Source: Komagataeibacter sp. FXV3 (lineage in GTDB: Bacteria > Pseudomonadota > Alphaproteobacteria > Acetobacterales > Acetobacteraceae). Taken from it: a stretch of DNA of 42,539 nucleotides. Within the stretch, counting starts at the first letter, position 1. Each line of letters begins with the position of its first letter. The notes under the pieces were generated by a model. The model saw nothing but the letters and a program-made list of their open reading frames with translations, searched no databases and had not been told where the DNA came from. Shown in pieces: positions 20,588-29,528 of this stretch. The position numbers and the translations under genes were made by a program. The stretch is taken from positions 1 to 42,539 of the forward strand of contig NZ_VWPI01000049.1 of the NCBI RefSeq assembly GCF_015155755.1, read 5' to 3'.

Positions 20588-21573
20588 TGCAAGCCCCGGC
20601 CTTCTGGTGGAATGCGCCTGCCCATCCGGGATGGGCCGCCCGCCTACTGTTCCCGTTGTCATGGCTGTATGCATCCGCAACCGCCCGGCGGGTCAGGCAC
20701 ACCGGATGGCGGGCACCGGTGCCCGTGCTGTGCTGCGGGAATATCGGGGTGGGTGGTACGGGCAAGACCCCGCTTGGCCTTGACCTTGCCCAACGCGCCA
20801 TTGCCCGTGGGCGTCGCCCGGCCTTTCTGTCCCGTGGCTATGGTGGCCACCGGCCCATGGGCACGCGGGTTGACCCTGATCGCCATACAGCACGTGACAC
20901 AGGGGATGAACCGTTACTGCTGGCCCGGGTCGCACCATGTTATATCGGCGCGGACCGCGCGGTTTCAGCCCGGCAGGCCCTACGGGACGGGGCGGACTGC
21001 CTGCTGATGGATGACGGATTCCAGAATTCCACGCTGCATCAGGATCTCGCGCTGGTGGTTGTGGATGGTGCGGTCGGATTCGGCAATGGACAGGTCCTGC
21101 CTGCGGGGCCGCTGCGCGAACCGGTCCACAGTGGTCTGGCGCGTGCGGGGGGCATTGTCATGATTGGTACCGATCGGCAGGGTGTTCTGGCCGGCATGGA
21201 AAACGGGCCCCCCTGCTTTACCGCCATGTTACAGCAGGATGTTGGCAACGTGCCGCGTGACAGGCCCCTTATCGCCTTTGCCGGCATCGGACGGCCCGCG
21301 AAGTTCTTTGACGGGCTTGCCAGCATGGGGCTTTCCCCCCTGCGCTGCATGGCGTTTGCCGACCATCATCCCTATACCCGGACGGAATGCCGCGACCTGC
21401 TGGCACTGGCCGCGCAATCGAATGCGTGCCTGGTAACAACGGAAAAGGATACCGTACGCCTGCCCCCCGACATGCGGGCGCAGGTTACGACCGCCAGCGT
21501 GCATCTGGCATGGGACACGCCCGCCATGCCCGAACGCATACTTGACCTATGGCTGGGCAGGACAGACGCATGA
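20587..21573 (+). CDS. lpxK: Tetraacyldisaccharide 4'-kinase
   Basis: Phosphorylates the 4' position of the lipid A precursor at the inner membrane. It is 328 residues. A membrane-associating N-terminus precedes the Walker A loop GNIGVGGTGKT (51-61). SRGYGG and RDTGDEPLLLA follow, then the acidic motif LLMDDGFQNSTLHQDLALVV. The ATG overlaps the waaA stop (TGATG); a GTG three bases earlier is possible. The last four bases ATGA also start the next gene. Confidence 0.96.
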   Translation: MQAPAFWWNAPAHPGWAARLLFPLSWLYASATARRVRHTGWRAPVPVLCCGNIGVGGTGKTPLGLDLAQRAIARGRRPAFLSRGYGGHRPMGTRVDPDRHTARDTGDEPLLLARVAPCYIGADRAVSARQALRDGADCLLMDDGFQNSTLHQDLALVVVDGAVGFGNGQVLPAGPLREPVHSGLARAGGIVMIGTDRQGVLAGMENGPPCFTAMLQQDVGNVPRDRPLIAFAGIGRPAKFFDGLASMGLSPLRCMAFADHHPYTRTECRDLLALAAQSNACLVTTEKDTVRLPPDMRAQVTTASVHLAWDTPAMPERILDLWLGRTDA

Positions 21574-22505
21574 CAGTTGCCACCCCCACACGCTCCGCCA
21601 CGCGGCAGATGCATCTGGAAGCCGCCTTCGTGCGCGGGTTGCTGGCGATATTCCGCCGGATTGGCCCGGTGCGGGCCTCCAACCTGGGTGGCTTCCTGTG
21701 CCGGATGGTGGGGCCATGCCTGCCGGTGTCCCGCATTGCCGATGCCAACCTGCGCATGGCGATGCCCGAACTGGACGCCACCATGCGCCGCCGCGTGATA
21801 CGGGACATGTGGGATAATATCGGTCGCAATGCTGGCGAATTCCCCCATCTTGCCACCCTGCCCCGCAATCCGGGCAGGGGTCCGGGCTGGGACGTGGTGG
21901 GGGAAGAATACCTGACCGCGCAGGCACGTCGCGGCGGCCCGACCATTTTCGTATCTGGCCATATCGGCAACTGGGAAATGCTGCCGCCCGCCGTGGCGCG
22001 GTATGGCATGCCATTTTCATCCTTCTACCGCGCGCCGAACAACCCGCTGGTTGACCGGATCCTGTGCGACCTCCGGGATGCGGCCATGGGGCAACCTGTT
22101 CCCCTGTTCGCCAAGGGGGCGAAGGGCGCACGCAGCGCGCTGGGCCATATCCTGAAGGGGGGCCATCTGGGCATGCTGGTGGACCAGAAAATGAATGATG
22201 GTGTCGCCGCCCGGTTTTTCGGACAGCCCGCCATGACGGCGGGGGCCATGGCGGCCATGGCGATCAAGCTGCGCTGTCCCGTCATTCCCGGCTATGTCGA
22301 GCGCCTGGGTCCGGCACGGTTGCGGATTCATGTCCATCCCCCGCTTGACCTACCCGACAGCGGCAACCGGGCGCAGGACCAGATGGACCTGACCCAGATG
22401 GTCAATGACTGGATTGAAAGCATTATTCGCCATCATCCCGGCAGTTGGCTATGGCTTCACCGCCGCTGGAATGTGCATTTGCCTAAAAAAAAGCCTAAAA
22501 AATAA
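21570..22505 (+). CDS. Lipid A biosynthesis acyltransferase (LpxL/HtrB family)
   Basis: Inner-membrane late acyltransferase that adds a secondary acyl chain to Kdo-lipid A. It is 311 residues. The catalytic H-x4-E motif is H131-E136 in SGHIGNWEML, followed by SSFYRAPNNPLVDRIL and GMLVDQKMNDG. The ATGA overlap with lpxK and the upstream waaA fix its pathway. Whether it is the first (LpxL) or second (LpxM) acyltransferase cannot be told. The extreme C-terminus is lysine-rich and encoded by two A-runs, one of eight As at 22485-22492. Confidence 0.9.
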   Translation: MTVATPTRSATRQMHLEAAFVRGLLAIFRRIGPVRASNLGGFLCRMVGPCLPVSRIADANLRMAMPELDATMRRRVIRDMWDNIGRNAGEFPHLATLPRNPGRGPGWDVVGEEYLTAQARRGGPTIFVSGHIGNWEMLPPAVARYGMPFSSFYRAPNNPLVDRILCDLRDAAMGQPVPLFAKGAKGARSALGHILKGGHLGMLVDQKMNDGVAARFFGQPAMTAGAMAAMAIKLRCPVIPGYVERLGPARLRIHVHPPLDLPDSGNRAQDQMDLTQMVNDWIESIIRHHPGSWLWLHRRWNVHLPKKKPKK

Positions 22506-22576
22506 TCATATTTGCAACATATTATTGCTTTTTTATCACAGGTTAAGGTTTCTGCCTGTTTCTTCGGCTTTCAGTC

Positions 22577-22591
22577 CCAAATTCAATTTGG
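22577..22591. promoter_or_regulatory. 15-bp palindrome upstream of a small hypothetical gene
   Basis: CCAAATT-C-AATTTGG, perfect 7-bp arms around one base, 68 bp before the next start codon. It has the size and symmetry of a dimeric repressor operator; no regulator is identified. Confidence 0.45.
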
Positions 22592-22659
22592 CAAAGCTGC
22601 CATGCAGGAATAGCGTTGTTTCCACATTGTCACACCACGACAGTCAGAGGGCCAACGGA

Positions 22660-23016
22660 ATGCACATGATGGATCAGCAGGCATATGCCACCAATGTTGT
22701 TTCCCTGCGGCAGGGCTTGCTGCCCCGTCACCGCGAATACCTGATGCGCTGGCTGCAGGCCGGTGCCTGCATGGGCCTGTGTGATGCGGACATCACCGAC
22801 CGCGACGAAAATGATGAAATCGATCTGGAACATGTCCTGGTCTGGGTACGTGAGAACGCAAACCCCGCCTACATGGTTCGCCCCGAAGGCAAGGGAATGG
22901 GCTGGATACTGATCGACCAGATTCACGAACGCCCGCTGGCAACCTATCGCAGCTTCGAAGCCGCACTGCATGCGATCCGTCCGGTGCTGTCCTGCGGGGC
23001 GACTGCCGCGGCCTGA
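22660..23016 (+). CDS. Hypothetical protein, 118 aa, cytosolic
   Basis: Family not recognised. The start at 22660 follows AGAGG; there is no signal peptide or membrane segment. The N-terminal third is basic (LRQGLLPRHREYLMRWLQAG). The centre is acidic (DADITDRDENDEIDLEHVLVWV), then a mixed fold region MVRPEGKGMGWILIDQIHER. High-GC codon use matches its neighbours, so it looks native to the lineage. It is monocistronic, preceded by an AT-rich 154-bp spacer containing a palindrome, and ended by a GC-rich stem over its stop codon. Confidence 0.75.
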   Translation: MHMMDQQAYATNVVSLRQGLLPRHREYLMRWLQAGACMGLCDADITDRDENDEIDLEHVLVWVRENANPAYMVRPEGKGMGWILIDQIHERPLATYRSFEAALHAIRPVLSCGATAAA

Positions 23017-23029
23017 ACGGCCGCGACAG
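23003..23029 (+). terminator. GC-rich stem-loop at a convergent junction
   Basis: CGCGGCC (23007-23013)/GGCCGCG (23019-23025) with a five-base loop containing the stop codon of the 22660 gene; CTG/CAG extends it past one mismatch. There is no T-run. It lies between two convergent genes, so it may act on both strands. Confidence 0.45.
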
Positions 23030-23045
23030 CATTCCCCTTCGCGCC

Positions 23046-24356
23046 TTAATTGGCGCTGCGGCGCAGCTTGCCTGCGGGGGGGATGACGATCCTGCTGCCA
23101 CCGGATGGCAGGATCTGGAACACTGCAAGATCACGCCGCGTCTTGCCATTTTCAAGAAAACCAAAAGCGCCATCCACCCCGCCAAAACCTTCCGGCCGGG
23201 TCAGCGCCTGCACGGAATAGCCATTGGCGCTGCCTGCGGGGCGCGTCTGGTCCAGGGCCTTGACCAGGGCAGCCGAATCATAGGTCAGGTCAGCCAGCGG
23301 CGTGGGCATGTGATGGTAGCGCGCCATGAACTGCTGCACGAAAGCCTGACGGCTGGTCGGATCGGGGGCTGCGTACCACGCGCCCTGCAATGCCGACAGC
23401 TTGGTGGCGAAAGCGCCCCACAGTCCCGGTCCCATGATCTGCACATGCGTGGGGTCCACATGCACCTCGGTCAGGGCGTTGATGACCATGCCCAGTTGCA
23501 GCCCCGTATCCCCCAGCAGCAGGGCGTCAAACGGTGGCGCCGGGAAATCCGGTGTGGTGGCAGGAGCCGCGGGCTGATCGGATGAGGCCGGGGGCGCGCC
23601 ATCGGGATTGGCGGGATCGACCGCCGCATCGACCTTCGGGGCTTCGGGCTGCGCATCCGGCTGGGGCTGGACCACGGCGGCGGCGCGGGTTTCATAGGCG
23701 GACAGGGTTTTCAGACCCGTTAAAACGGATGCCTGCAGGCTTTCATGATACATGATCTGCGGGGATTGCAGCCCGTTTTCCGCGCATACCTGCTGAAGCG
23801 CCTGCCCCAGCGCATGGCCCAGACGGTTTTCAGGCAGGAAGGCGGCAAAATGCTGCCGTCCCTGCTGGCGCGCGGCCAGCACCATACGGCGCACCTGCTG
23901 TTCGGGGGCGATGCCCAGCGTCCACACACCGGGCTGGGCCACGGACATGTCACTGGTAAAGGCCAGCATGGGCACATGCGCCGCCGTGGCAACGGGGGCG
24001 GCGGCAGCCGTATCATCCGTGGTCAGCGGCCCGAGGATCAGCCCATCCCCTGCCGAGACCGCAGCCTGTGCCGCCGTCGCGGCGGTGCTGCCGGGGGCTG
24101 CCGTGTCATGCACATCCAGCGGCGGGGCGGTCGGGGTGTTCATGGCCATGCGGGTGGCGGTCAGCATTTCCTGACCCAGACGGGCATTGGCGCCAGTCAG
24201 GGGCAGCAGGACACCGACGCCGCGCCCAGCCTTCGGGGCATGATGGTGGCCACCGCCGCTGGCGCATGCCGTAAGGGCCGACAGCGCTAGCCCGGCAAAC
24301 AATAAGCGCTTGCATGCAAAGCGCGAAGAGGCAGAATCAACATCCTGTCCTTGCAT
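23046..24356 (-). CDS. LpoA-like penicillin-binding protein activator (LppC family lipoprotein)
   Basis: Predicted outer-membrane lipoprotein with a periplasmic-binding-protein fold, 436 residues. In E. coli LpoA activates PBP1A. The signal peptide ends in lipobox LTAC (residues 28-31: FAGLALSALTAC). After this come VGVLLPLTGANARLGQE, LILGPLTTDDTAAAA, VPMLAFTSD and LPENRLGHALGQALQQ, typical of the family. A long Pro/Ala/Asp-rich insert lies mid-protein (around PQPDAQPEAPKVDAAVDPAN). The start could be 24356 or 24383; the second would overlap rsmI's start. The divergent rsmI neighbour matches the yraL-yraM arrangement of E. coli. Confidence 0.85.
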   Translation of the reverse strand: MQGQDVDSASSRFACKRLLFAGLALSALTACASGGGHHHAPKAGRGVGVLLPLTGANARLGQEMLTATRMAMNTPTAPPLDVHDTAAPGSTAATAAQAAVSAGDGLILGPLTTDDTAAAAPVATAAHVPMLAFTSDMSVAQPGVWTLGIAPEQQVRRMVLAARQQGRQHFAAFLPENRLGHALGQALQQVCAENGLQSPQIMYHESLQASVLTGLKTLSAYETRAAAVVQPQPDAQPEAPKVDAAVDPANPDGAPPASSDQPAAPATTPDFPAPPFDALLLGDTGLQLGMVINALTEVHVDPTHVQIMGPGLWGAFATKLSALQGAWYAAPDPTSRQAFVQQFMARYHHMPTPLADLTYDSAALVKALDQTRPAGSANGYSVQALTRPEGFGGVDGAFGFLENGKTRRDLAVFQILPSGGSRIVIPPAGKLRRSAN

Positions 24357-24367
24357 CTGGGTTCCGA

Positions 24368-25357
24368 ATGTCTGACGCCTCATCTTCCTCGCCTTCAAAA
24401 TCTCAACATGCCGCGGAACATCCGACGGACATTCCCCCAGAAACGGTTCATAGCGGAGAAACGCCCCCCCGTCATGCAGGGAACGCGGATGAATCCATTC
24501 CGGTTGTGCATCGGCCGGGAGAACTTGTCCTTGTTTCCACCCCCATTGGCAATCTGGGGGACATGAGCCACCGCGCGGTGGCGACGCTGGAATCCGTTGA
24601 CCTGATTTTGTGCGAGGACACCCGTACCAGCGCGCGGCTATTGCGGGAATACGGTATTCATACCCGTACCCGTCCGCTGCATGACCATAACGAGGACCGG
24701 CAGATCCCCGCCCTGCTGGACGCACTGGGCGCGGGGCAGCGCATTGCGGTGATTTCGGACGCGGGCACGCCGCTCATGTCCGATCCCGGATACCGCCTGG
24801 TGCGTGCGGTCGTGGCGGCGGGCGGGCATGTCACGGCCGTACCCGGCCCCAATGCGGCGGTCATGGCGCTGACCCTGTCTGGCCTGCCCCCGCACCCGTT
24901 CATGTTTTCAGGCTTCCTGCCCCCGCGTGAGGCCGCGCGTCGCGAGGTGCTGGCGCAGTTGCACGCGGCGGAATGCGCGGGCCTGTCCGCCACATTGCTC
25001 TGGCATGAAGCCCCGCACCGGCTGGCGGAAATGCTGGCGACCCTGGCTGATATCATGGGGGGCGACCGCCCTGCCGCCGTTGCGCGCGAACTGACCAAGC
25101 GGTTTGAGGAAGTGCGCCGTGGCACGGTGGCCGAACTGGCCGCCCACTACGCGGACAACCCGGCCCGTGGCGAAATTACCGTAGTGCTTGGTCCGCCCCT
25201 GCAGGGCGACAGCACGGCCAAGGATCTGGACACGCAATTGCGCGAGGCCCTGCGCACCCTGTCGGTCAAGGACGCGGCCGCCCTGGTAGCGGGCATTACC
25301 AGCCTGCCCCGGCGCACCGTCTATGCCCGTGCGCTGGAACTGGCGCGCGAAACATAA
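24368..25357 (+). CDS. rsmI: 16S rRNA (cytidine(1402)-2'-O)-methyltransferase
   Basis: SAM-dependent methyltransferase modifying C1402 in the ribosomal decoding centre. It is 329 residues, with an N-terminal low-complexity extension of about 45 residues. Domain motifs are VSTPIGNLGDMSHRAV, CEDTRTSARLL, ISDAGTPLMSDPGYRLV, PGPNAAVMALTLSGLP and ALVAGITSLPRRTVYARAL. The start at 24368 is the best in-frame ATG downstream of the divergent gene; the conserved domain starts near residue 50, so later starts are possible. A palindromic repeat immediately follows the stop. Confidence 0.95.
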   Translation: MSDASSSSPSKSQHAAEHPTDIPPETVHSGETPPRHAGNADESIPVVHRPGELVLVSTPIGNLGDMSHRAVATLESVDLILCEDTRTSARLLREYGIHTRTRPLHDHNEDRQIPALLDALGAGQRIAVISDAGTPLMSDPGYRLVRAVVAAGGHVTAVPGPNAAVMALTLSGLPPHPFMFSGFLPPREAARREVLAQLHAAECAGLSATLLWHEAPHRLAEMLATLADIMGGDRPAAVARELTKRFEEVRRGTVAELAAHYADNPARGEITVVLGPPLQGDSTAKDLDTQLREALRTLSVKDAAALVAGITSLPRRTVYARALELARET

Positions 25358-25358
25358 G

Positions 25359-25442
25359 AAAAAGTTTCTGGGTGCTGCCTTTTTTTAAAAAGGCAGCATT
25401 CTTCGAAGCTTTTTGAAAAAAGCTTCACCAAAAACTTTCTTA
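25359..25442. repeat. Dispersed palindromic repeat, copy 1 (probable bidirectional terminator)
   Basis: Two perfect hairpins in tandem: GCTGCCTTTTT (25374-25384)/AAAAAGGCAGC (25387-25397) and GAAGCTTTTT (25405-25414)/AAAAAGCTTC (25417-25426). The ends (AAGAAAAAGTTT and AAACTTTCTT) are also inverted. It fills the gap between convergent rsmI and lolA. A 50-base block (25389-25438) matches copy 2 (32957-33006) with two differences. Confidence 0.85.
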
Positions 25443-25471
25443 TTATACAGCCCTGACGGGTACGATCAGGC

Positions 25472-26116
25472 TCAGTGCTGTTCCGGCAGGTCGGTGCTGA
25501 ACAGGGAATCCGGCGGCATGGGACCACCTGTCGAGGCATCAAGTAGATCGACACGGGTGGTTTCCTGCTGGGCGTCCTGGATGATCCAGCCACGCAGCAG
25601 CAGCGGGCTGTCATGGAAGATCAGCGTCATGCTGCCATCACCGGGGGAATCGGTGCGCACGACCGTAATTTCCAGCACATTGCCCTCACGCGACAGGCCG
25701 GTGACCGTCACATCCCCCGACAGTTGCAGGTGAGGACGCAGCAGCAGGCCAAGCGGCGTCTTGTCCATGGGCATGGTGGTGGTCTGGTCCAGCTGGCTGT
25801 CGTTGAATACGACCTGATCATGATTGGCCACCAGCAGCAGCGGGCTGGGGGGATCATACTGGAACCGCATGCGGCGATTCGTCCGGTCGATCCACGCGGT
25901 CCCGGTGCTCTGCTTGCCATCGGGGGCTGTCTGGCGGAACCGGGCCTTGAGCAGGCTGATCGCATCCAGATGCCGCTCAACACGTTCCAGCAGGGCGTGG
26001 TCCTGATCCGATGCGCCAACGGCCATCTGTTCCTGCGCATGGGCGGTGGGCACAAGGCCACCACCGGCAAGCAGGCAGACCAGTCCACAGGCGGCGATGG
26101 TAGGGGAAAATCTCAT
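25472..26116 (-). CDS. lolA: LolA-like outer-membrane lipoprotein carrier protein
   Basis: Periplasmic protein of 214 residues with a Sec signal peptide cut near AHA|QEQ (MRFSPTIAACGLVCLL...). The mature part has the LolA-type pattern: LLKARFRQTAPDGKQSTGTAWIDR, RRMRFQYDPPSPLLLVAN and the late GWIIQDAQQETTRVDL. LolA carries lipoproteins from the inner-membrane LolCDE complex to the outer membrane; the lpoA-like and bamB products in this window would be such cargo. The start at 26116 is favoured by the signal peptide; a GTG at 26152 is less likely. Identity is assigned at family level. Confidence 0.85.
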   Translation of the reverse strand: MRFSPTIAACGLVCLLAGGGLVPTAHAQEQMAVGASDQDHALLERVERHLDAISLLKARFRQTAPDGKQSTGTAWIDRTNRRMRFQYDPPSPLLLVANHDQVVFNDSQLDQTTTMPMDKTPLGLLLRPHLQLSGDVTVTGLSREGNVLEITVVRTDSPGDGSMTLIFHDSPLLLRGWIIQDAQQETTRVDLLDASTGGPMPPDSLFSTDLPEQH

Positions 26117-26190
26117 GATACGGGACGATCCATACGGGAAGTACCCGCCCACTGGTGCCCCATCATCGGGGTAAGATCAAGGCGGCCGGA

Positions 26191-27147
26191 TCAGGAACTG
26201 CCGATCAGCACGCCGGCCACGAATACCAGCAGCCCGCCAATGACAATCTGCACGATGGCCGAACCGAACGGCGTTTCCTGATACCGCCAGCGTATCCACG
26301 AAATCACGAACAGTTCGATCACCACAACGATCACGGCGGCAATCATGGCGGTGGAAAAATTATCGATCAAAAACGGCAGCGTATGACCAATCCCCCCCGC
26401 GGTGGTCATAAGCCCGCATATCAGCCCGCGCAGCAGTGGCGCGCCACGGCCCGACAGCTTGCCATCATCGGACAGGGCTTCGGCAAAGCCCATGGAAATC
26501 CCCGCCCCCACTGACGCCGCCATACCGACAAGAAACGCGTTCCATGGCTGGTGTGTGGCGAAAGCCGCCGCAAAGACCGGGGCCAGCGTGGACACCGATC
26601 CATCCATAAGCCCCACAAGGCCGGGCTGGATGACCTGCAGCACGAAGCGGCGGCGCGCGTCCTCGTCCTCGCTTTCGCGTTTGCTGGTTGGCAGGCGGTC
26701 CAGTTCTATGGCGTTGGCGGCCTGTTCGTGCTGGTCCTCGGCATGGGCCAGATCGCCCAGCAGCCTGCGCGTGGCGGCATCTGTGGTGCGCAGCGCGGCC
26801 TGACGGTAGAAGCGCGCGGCATCCATTTCCATCTGCCGGGCATGCTGGCGCACGGCCTCGATCCCCTGTGTCTGGACCTGCCATGCGGGCTTGCGCACGA
26901 TGAAATCCGCAATATCCTGCCGACGGATCAGCGGGATGTGGGGGCCAAACCGGCTGGCGTACAGGTCGATCAGGTCGCGGCGATGGCTGTCCTCTTCTAC
27001 CGACATGTCGGTAAATATCTTGGACGTATCGGGATATTTTTCGCGCAATGCGTAAGCAAAATCAGAATAGATGCGCCCGTCTTCCTCCTCATTGGAGATG
27101 GCCAGCGCGAGGATTTCCTGATCGGTCAGGGACGAAAATTTACGCAT
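26191..27147 (-). CDS. mbfA: MbfA-type membrane-bound ferritin/VIT iron exporter
   Basis: A 318-residue two-part protein. An N-terminal ferritin-like domain carries paired Glu/His ligands ([13 protein letters not shown] around 19-31, EEDSH 51-55, [11 protein letters not shown] and HAEDQHEQ). The C-terminal VIT1/CCC1 transporter domain (from about residue 165) has five hydrophobic segments, including [18 protein letters not shown] and [20 protein letters not shown]. In rhizobia MbfA exports Fe2+ and protects against iron and peroxide stress. The upstream spacer holds a Fur-like half-site next to a TTGACA hexamer, consistent with iron control. Confidence 0.93.
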   Translation of the reverse strand: MRKFSSLTDQEILALAISNEEEDGRIYSDFAYALREKYPDTSKIFTDMSVEEDSHRRDLIDLYASRFGPHIPLIRRQDIADFIVRKPAWQVQTQGIEAVRQHARQMEMDAARFYRQAALRTTDAATRRLLGDLAHAEDQHEQAANAIELDRLPTSKRESEDEDARRRFVLQVIQPGLVGLMDGSVSTLAPVFAAAFATHQPWNAFLVGMAASVGAGISMGFAEALSDDGKLSGRGAPLLRGLICGLMTTAGGIGHTLPFLIDNFSTAMIAAVIVVVIELFVISWIRWRYQETPFGSAIVQIVIGGLLVFVAGVLIGSS

Positions 27148-27189
27148 TATCCAGTCTATGCATAAATTTTTGCGTCACCTCAAGAATAT

Positions 27190-27211
27190 TGTCAATTTAA
27201 AAATCATTATC
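27190..27211 (-). promoter_or_regulatory. mbfA promoter region with Fur-like site
   Basis: AATCATTATC at 27202-27211 equals the right 10 bases of the 19-base Fur consensus; the left half is poor (about 13/19 overall). On the reverse strand TTGACA (27195-27190) lies beside it, 40-odd bases before the mbfA start; the -10 is not clear. Confidence 0.45.
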
Positions 27212-27295
27212 ATTTGTATTTTTAAAGTAATGGCCGAAAGTGATTATGCTTCTCGATTACATTTACTGAAAACACATCCGGCCACCCCTGCCGTC

Positions 27296-28708
27296 TCAGA
27301 CAGCGGCCTCGGCAAAGATATGGGTCACGTCGCCCTTCCACCGGCCATGATAGGCCGCAAGCCACGCTTCCGCCTGCGTGGGGCCACCGGCCGCGATTTC
27401 ATGCAGGGGGGCAAGGTGCCGGGTCTCGTCACGTCCCTGCGCATCGCGCAGACCGCGCGCGCGCAATCCGTCGGTCGCCAGTTCGATCATGCGCGCGGCA
27501 AGCGGGCGCAGCGTGCCCTGCCCCCATGGCGTGTCCAGACCAGTGCGCGGCACCGCGCCACGAATGGCGATATAGTCGTCCCACCCATGTTCCAGCACCA
27601 GCTTTTCAGCGGCATGCACGGTGGCGTCATCATACAGCAGGCCGGTCCATAGCGCTGACTGCGCCAGCATCATGGCGGGCGACCCGGCATCCGCGCCCCG
27701 CATTTCCAGAAACTGCTTCAGGCGCACATCAGGGAACGCGGTGGTCATATGGTCCTCGAAATCGCCTATGGTCGGGCGCGTGCCCTCCAGCCCCGGCGGG
27801 CAGCGTCCCGCCAGCCAGTCCCGGAACGAACAGCCCGCGACATCAATCAGCCGGTCATCGCGGGTGACGAAATACATCGGCACATCCAGCAGCCAGTCCA
27901 CATAAGTCGCAAAACTGAAACCATCTTCCATGAAACGACGCGGCATGCCCGCGCGTGCATTATCGGTATCGGTCCACACACGCCCGCGATTGGACAGATA
28001 GCCGTTAGGGTGGCCTTCATAGAACGGGGAACTGGCGAACAGCGCCGTCGCCACCGGCTGTAACGCCAGCGAGACCCGCATCTTGCGCGCCATGTCCGCT
28101 TCGGACCCGAAATCAAGATTGACCTGCACCGTGCAGGTCCGCAGCATCATGTCCAGCCCAAGCGTACCCACCTTGGGCATGTAGTCGCGCATGATGGCGT
28201 AACGGCTTTTGGGCATCCACGGAATATCCGACCGCCGTGCGGTGGGGTGGAAGCCCAGCGGGGCGAAACCGATGCCCAGCCGGTCGCAGATCGGGCGGAT
28301 GGCGGCAAAATGGCGATCCATTTCGGATTCGGTATCATGCAGGGAGACCAGCGGCGCGCCGGACAGTTCAAACTGCCCCCCCGGTTCCAGCGAAATCGAA
28401 CCGCCTTTTGCATCCGCCTGCCCCTTCAGGCCGATCAGCGCTCCACGATCGATGATTTCTTCCCACCGCCTGCCGCCATCTTCCGCCGCCAGTCCGCGCA
28501 GCAGCGCCTCGATCCCCTGCGGGGCATAGGGGGGCGAGGACCAGGCCCTGCGCTGGGGTGTTGCGGCGTCGGGCCGCACAAAGCCGAATTTTTCATGTTC
28601 CGTGCCGATCCGCCATTCGGACCGGGGCCGGGCACCTGCCGCCAGAATTGCGACCATCTGGTCAAATGATTCGATTACGGTTGAATTATGCGCGCCGGGA
28701 TTCGACAT
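27296..28708 (-). CDS. gshA: Glutamate-cysteine ligase, plant/proteobacterial type
   Basis: ATP-dependent ligase making gamma-glutamylcysteine, the first step of glutathione synthesis. It is 470 residues, the class 3 length. Motifs are RIGTEHEKFGF (from 33), SISLEPGGQFELSG, PLGFHPTARR, IMRDYMPKVGTLGLDMMLRT with VQVNLDF, and the C-terminal TPWGQGTLRPLAARMIELA. It is downstream of rsmE by 94 bp and upstream of mbfA by 148 bp on the same strand; rsmE-gshA adjacency is common in alphaproteobacteria. Confidence 0.96.
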   Translation of the reverse strand: MSNPGAHNSTVIESFDQMVAILAAGARPRSEWRIGTEHEKFGFVRPDAATPQRRAWSSPPYAPQGIEALLRGLAAEDGGRRWEEIIDRGALIGLKGQADAKGGSISLEPGGQFELSGAPLVSLHDTESEMDRHFAAIRPICDRLGIGFAPLGFHPTARRSDIPWMPKSRYAIMRDYMPKVGTLGLDMMLRTCTVQVNLDFGSEADMARKMRVSLALQPVATALFASSPFYEGHPNGYLSNRGRVWTDTDNARAGMPRRFMEDGFSFATYVDWLLDVPMYFVTRDDRLIDVAGCSFRDWLAGRCPPGLEGTRPTIGDFEDHMTTAFPDVRLKQFLEMRGADAGSPAMMLAQSALWTGLLYDDATVHAAEKLVLEHGWDDYIAIRGAVPRTGLDTPWGQGTLRPLAARMIELATDGLRARGLRDAQGRDETRHLAPLHEIAAGGPTQAEAWLAAYHGRWKGDVTHIFAEAAV

Positions 28709-28802
28709 GGCGGGGGCAATATCCTCAAATGACAGTCAGATTAACGCCGGCGACAGGCTGAACGCGCATGCCGGAGGGGGCAGGTGTTTATTGACCCATC
28801 CC

Positions 28803-29528
28803 TCATAAGGCCTTGAGGCCAGCCCCGACAAGAGCCAGCGCCGCCGCCGCCGCCGTATCCGCCCGCAGCACAAGATCCCCCAGTGACAACGGGCGCACGA
28901 ACGGACGCGCGCGCAGCATGTCGTGTTCACGCGGGGAAAAACCGCCTTCTGGACCAATCAGCACACAGTCCCCCGGCCGCGCCATGACGGGAACGGCCGG
29001 GGCATTGCTCCGTTCAAGGGCGGCAAAAAGACTTATGTCTTCAGGCCATTGGGACAGTACGACCGGCAGGTCCGCCAGCGGGTCGATGGTGGGTACATCC
29101 AGCCGCTCGCACTGTTCGGCGGCTTCAACCGCTATACTTTGCAGGCGGGCCGCATTGATTCGATGGGTATTGGTGCGTTCACTTACCACCGGGCGGAAAC
29201 GCGTCACCCCCAGTTCAGTGCCCATGCGGATGACCGTTTCGGTCGCATCACGCTTGAGCGGCGCAAACAGCAGGCACACACCCCGTGTCGTCACGGGCGC
29301 GCGAGTCTGTTCCACCAGCCGGATGCGGCAGCGGTCCCGGCGCAGGTGGTCGATGACGCCCTGCCATTCCCCATCGCGCGCATTGAACAGGGCGATCGCC
29401 GCCCCCGCCTGCTGGCGCAGGACGGTGCCAAGGTAATGGGCCTGTCCCGGTTCCAGATCCAGCATGGCGCCGGCCCCCATCGGGGCAATCGTTTCGGGGG
29501 AAATGAACAGTCGGGGGCAGTCCCTCAT
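28803..29528 (-). CDS. rsmE: 16S rRNA (uracil(1498)-N(3))-methyltransferase
   Basis: SPOUT-class methyltransferase acting on U1498 of 16S rRNA. It is 241 residues. The N-terminal PUA-like part begins RLFISPETI and contains HYLGTVLRQQAG. The C-terminal trefoil knot reads VLIGPEGGFSPREHDML and LSLGDLVLRADTAAAAAL; the usual Glu of the LR-x-ETA motif is Asp here. It is divergent from ubiA with a 155-bp spacer. Confidence 0.95.
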   Translation of the reverse strand: MRDCPRLFISPETIAPMGAGAMLDLEPGQAHYLGTVLRQQAGAAIALFNARDGEWQGVIDHLRRDRCRIRLVEQTRAPVTTRGVCLLFAPLKRDATETVIRMGTELGVTRFRPVVSERTNTHRINAARLQSIAVEAAEQCERLDVPTIDPLADLPVVLSQWPEDISLFAALERSNAPAVPVMARPGDCVLIGPEGGFSPREHDMLRARPFVRPLSLGDLVLRADTAAAAALALVGAGLKAL

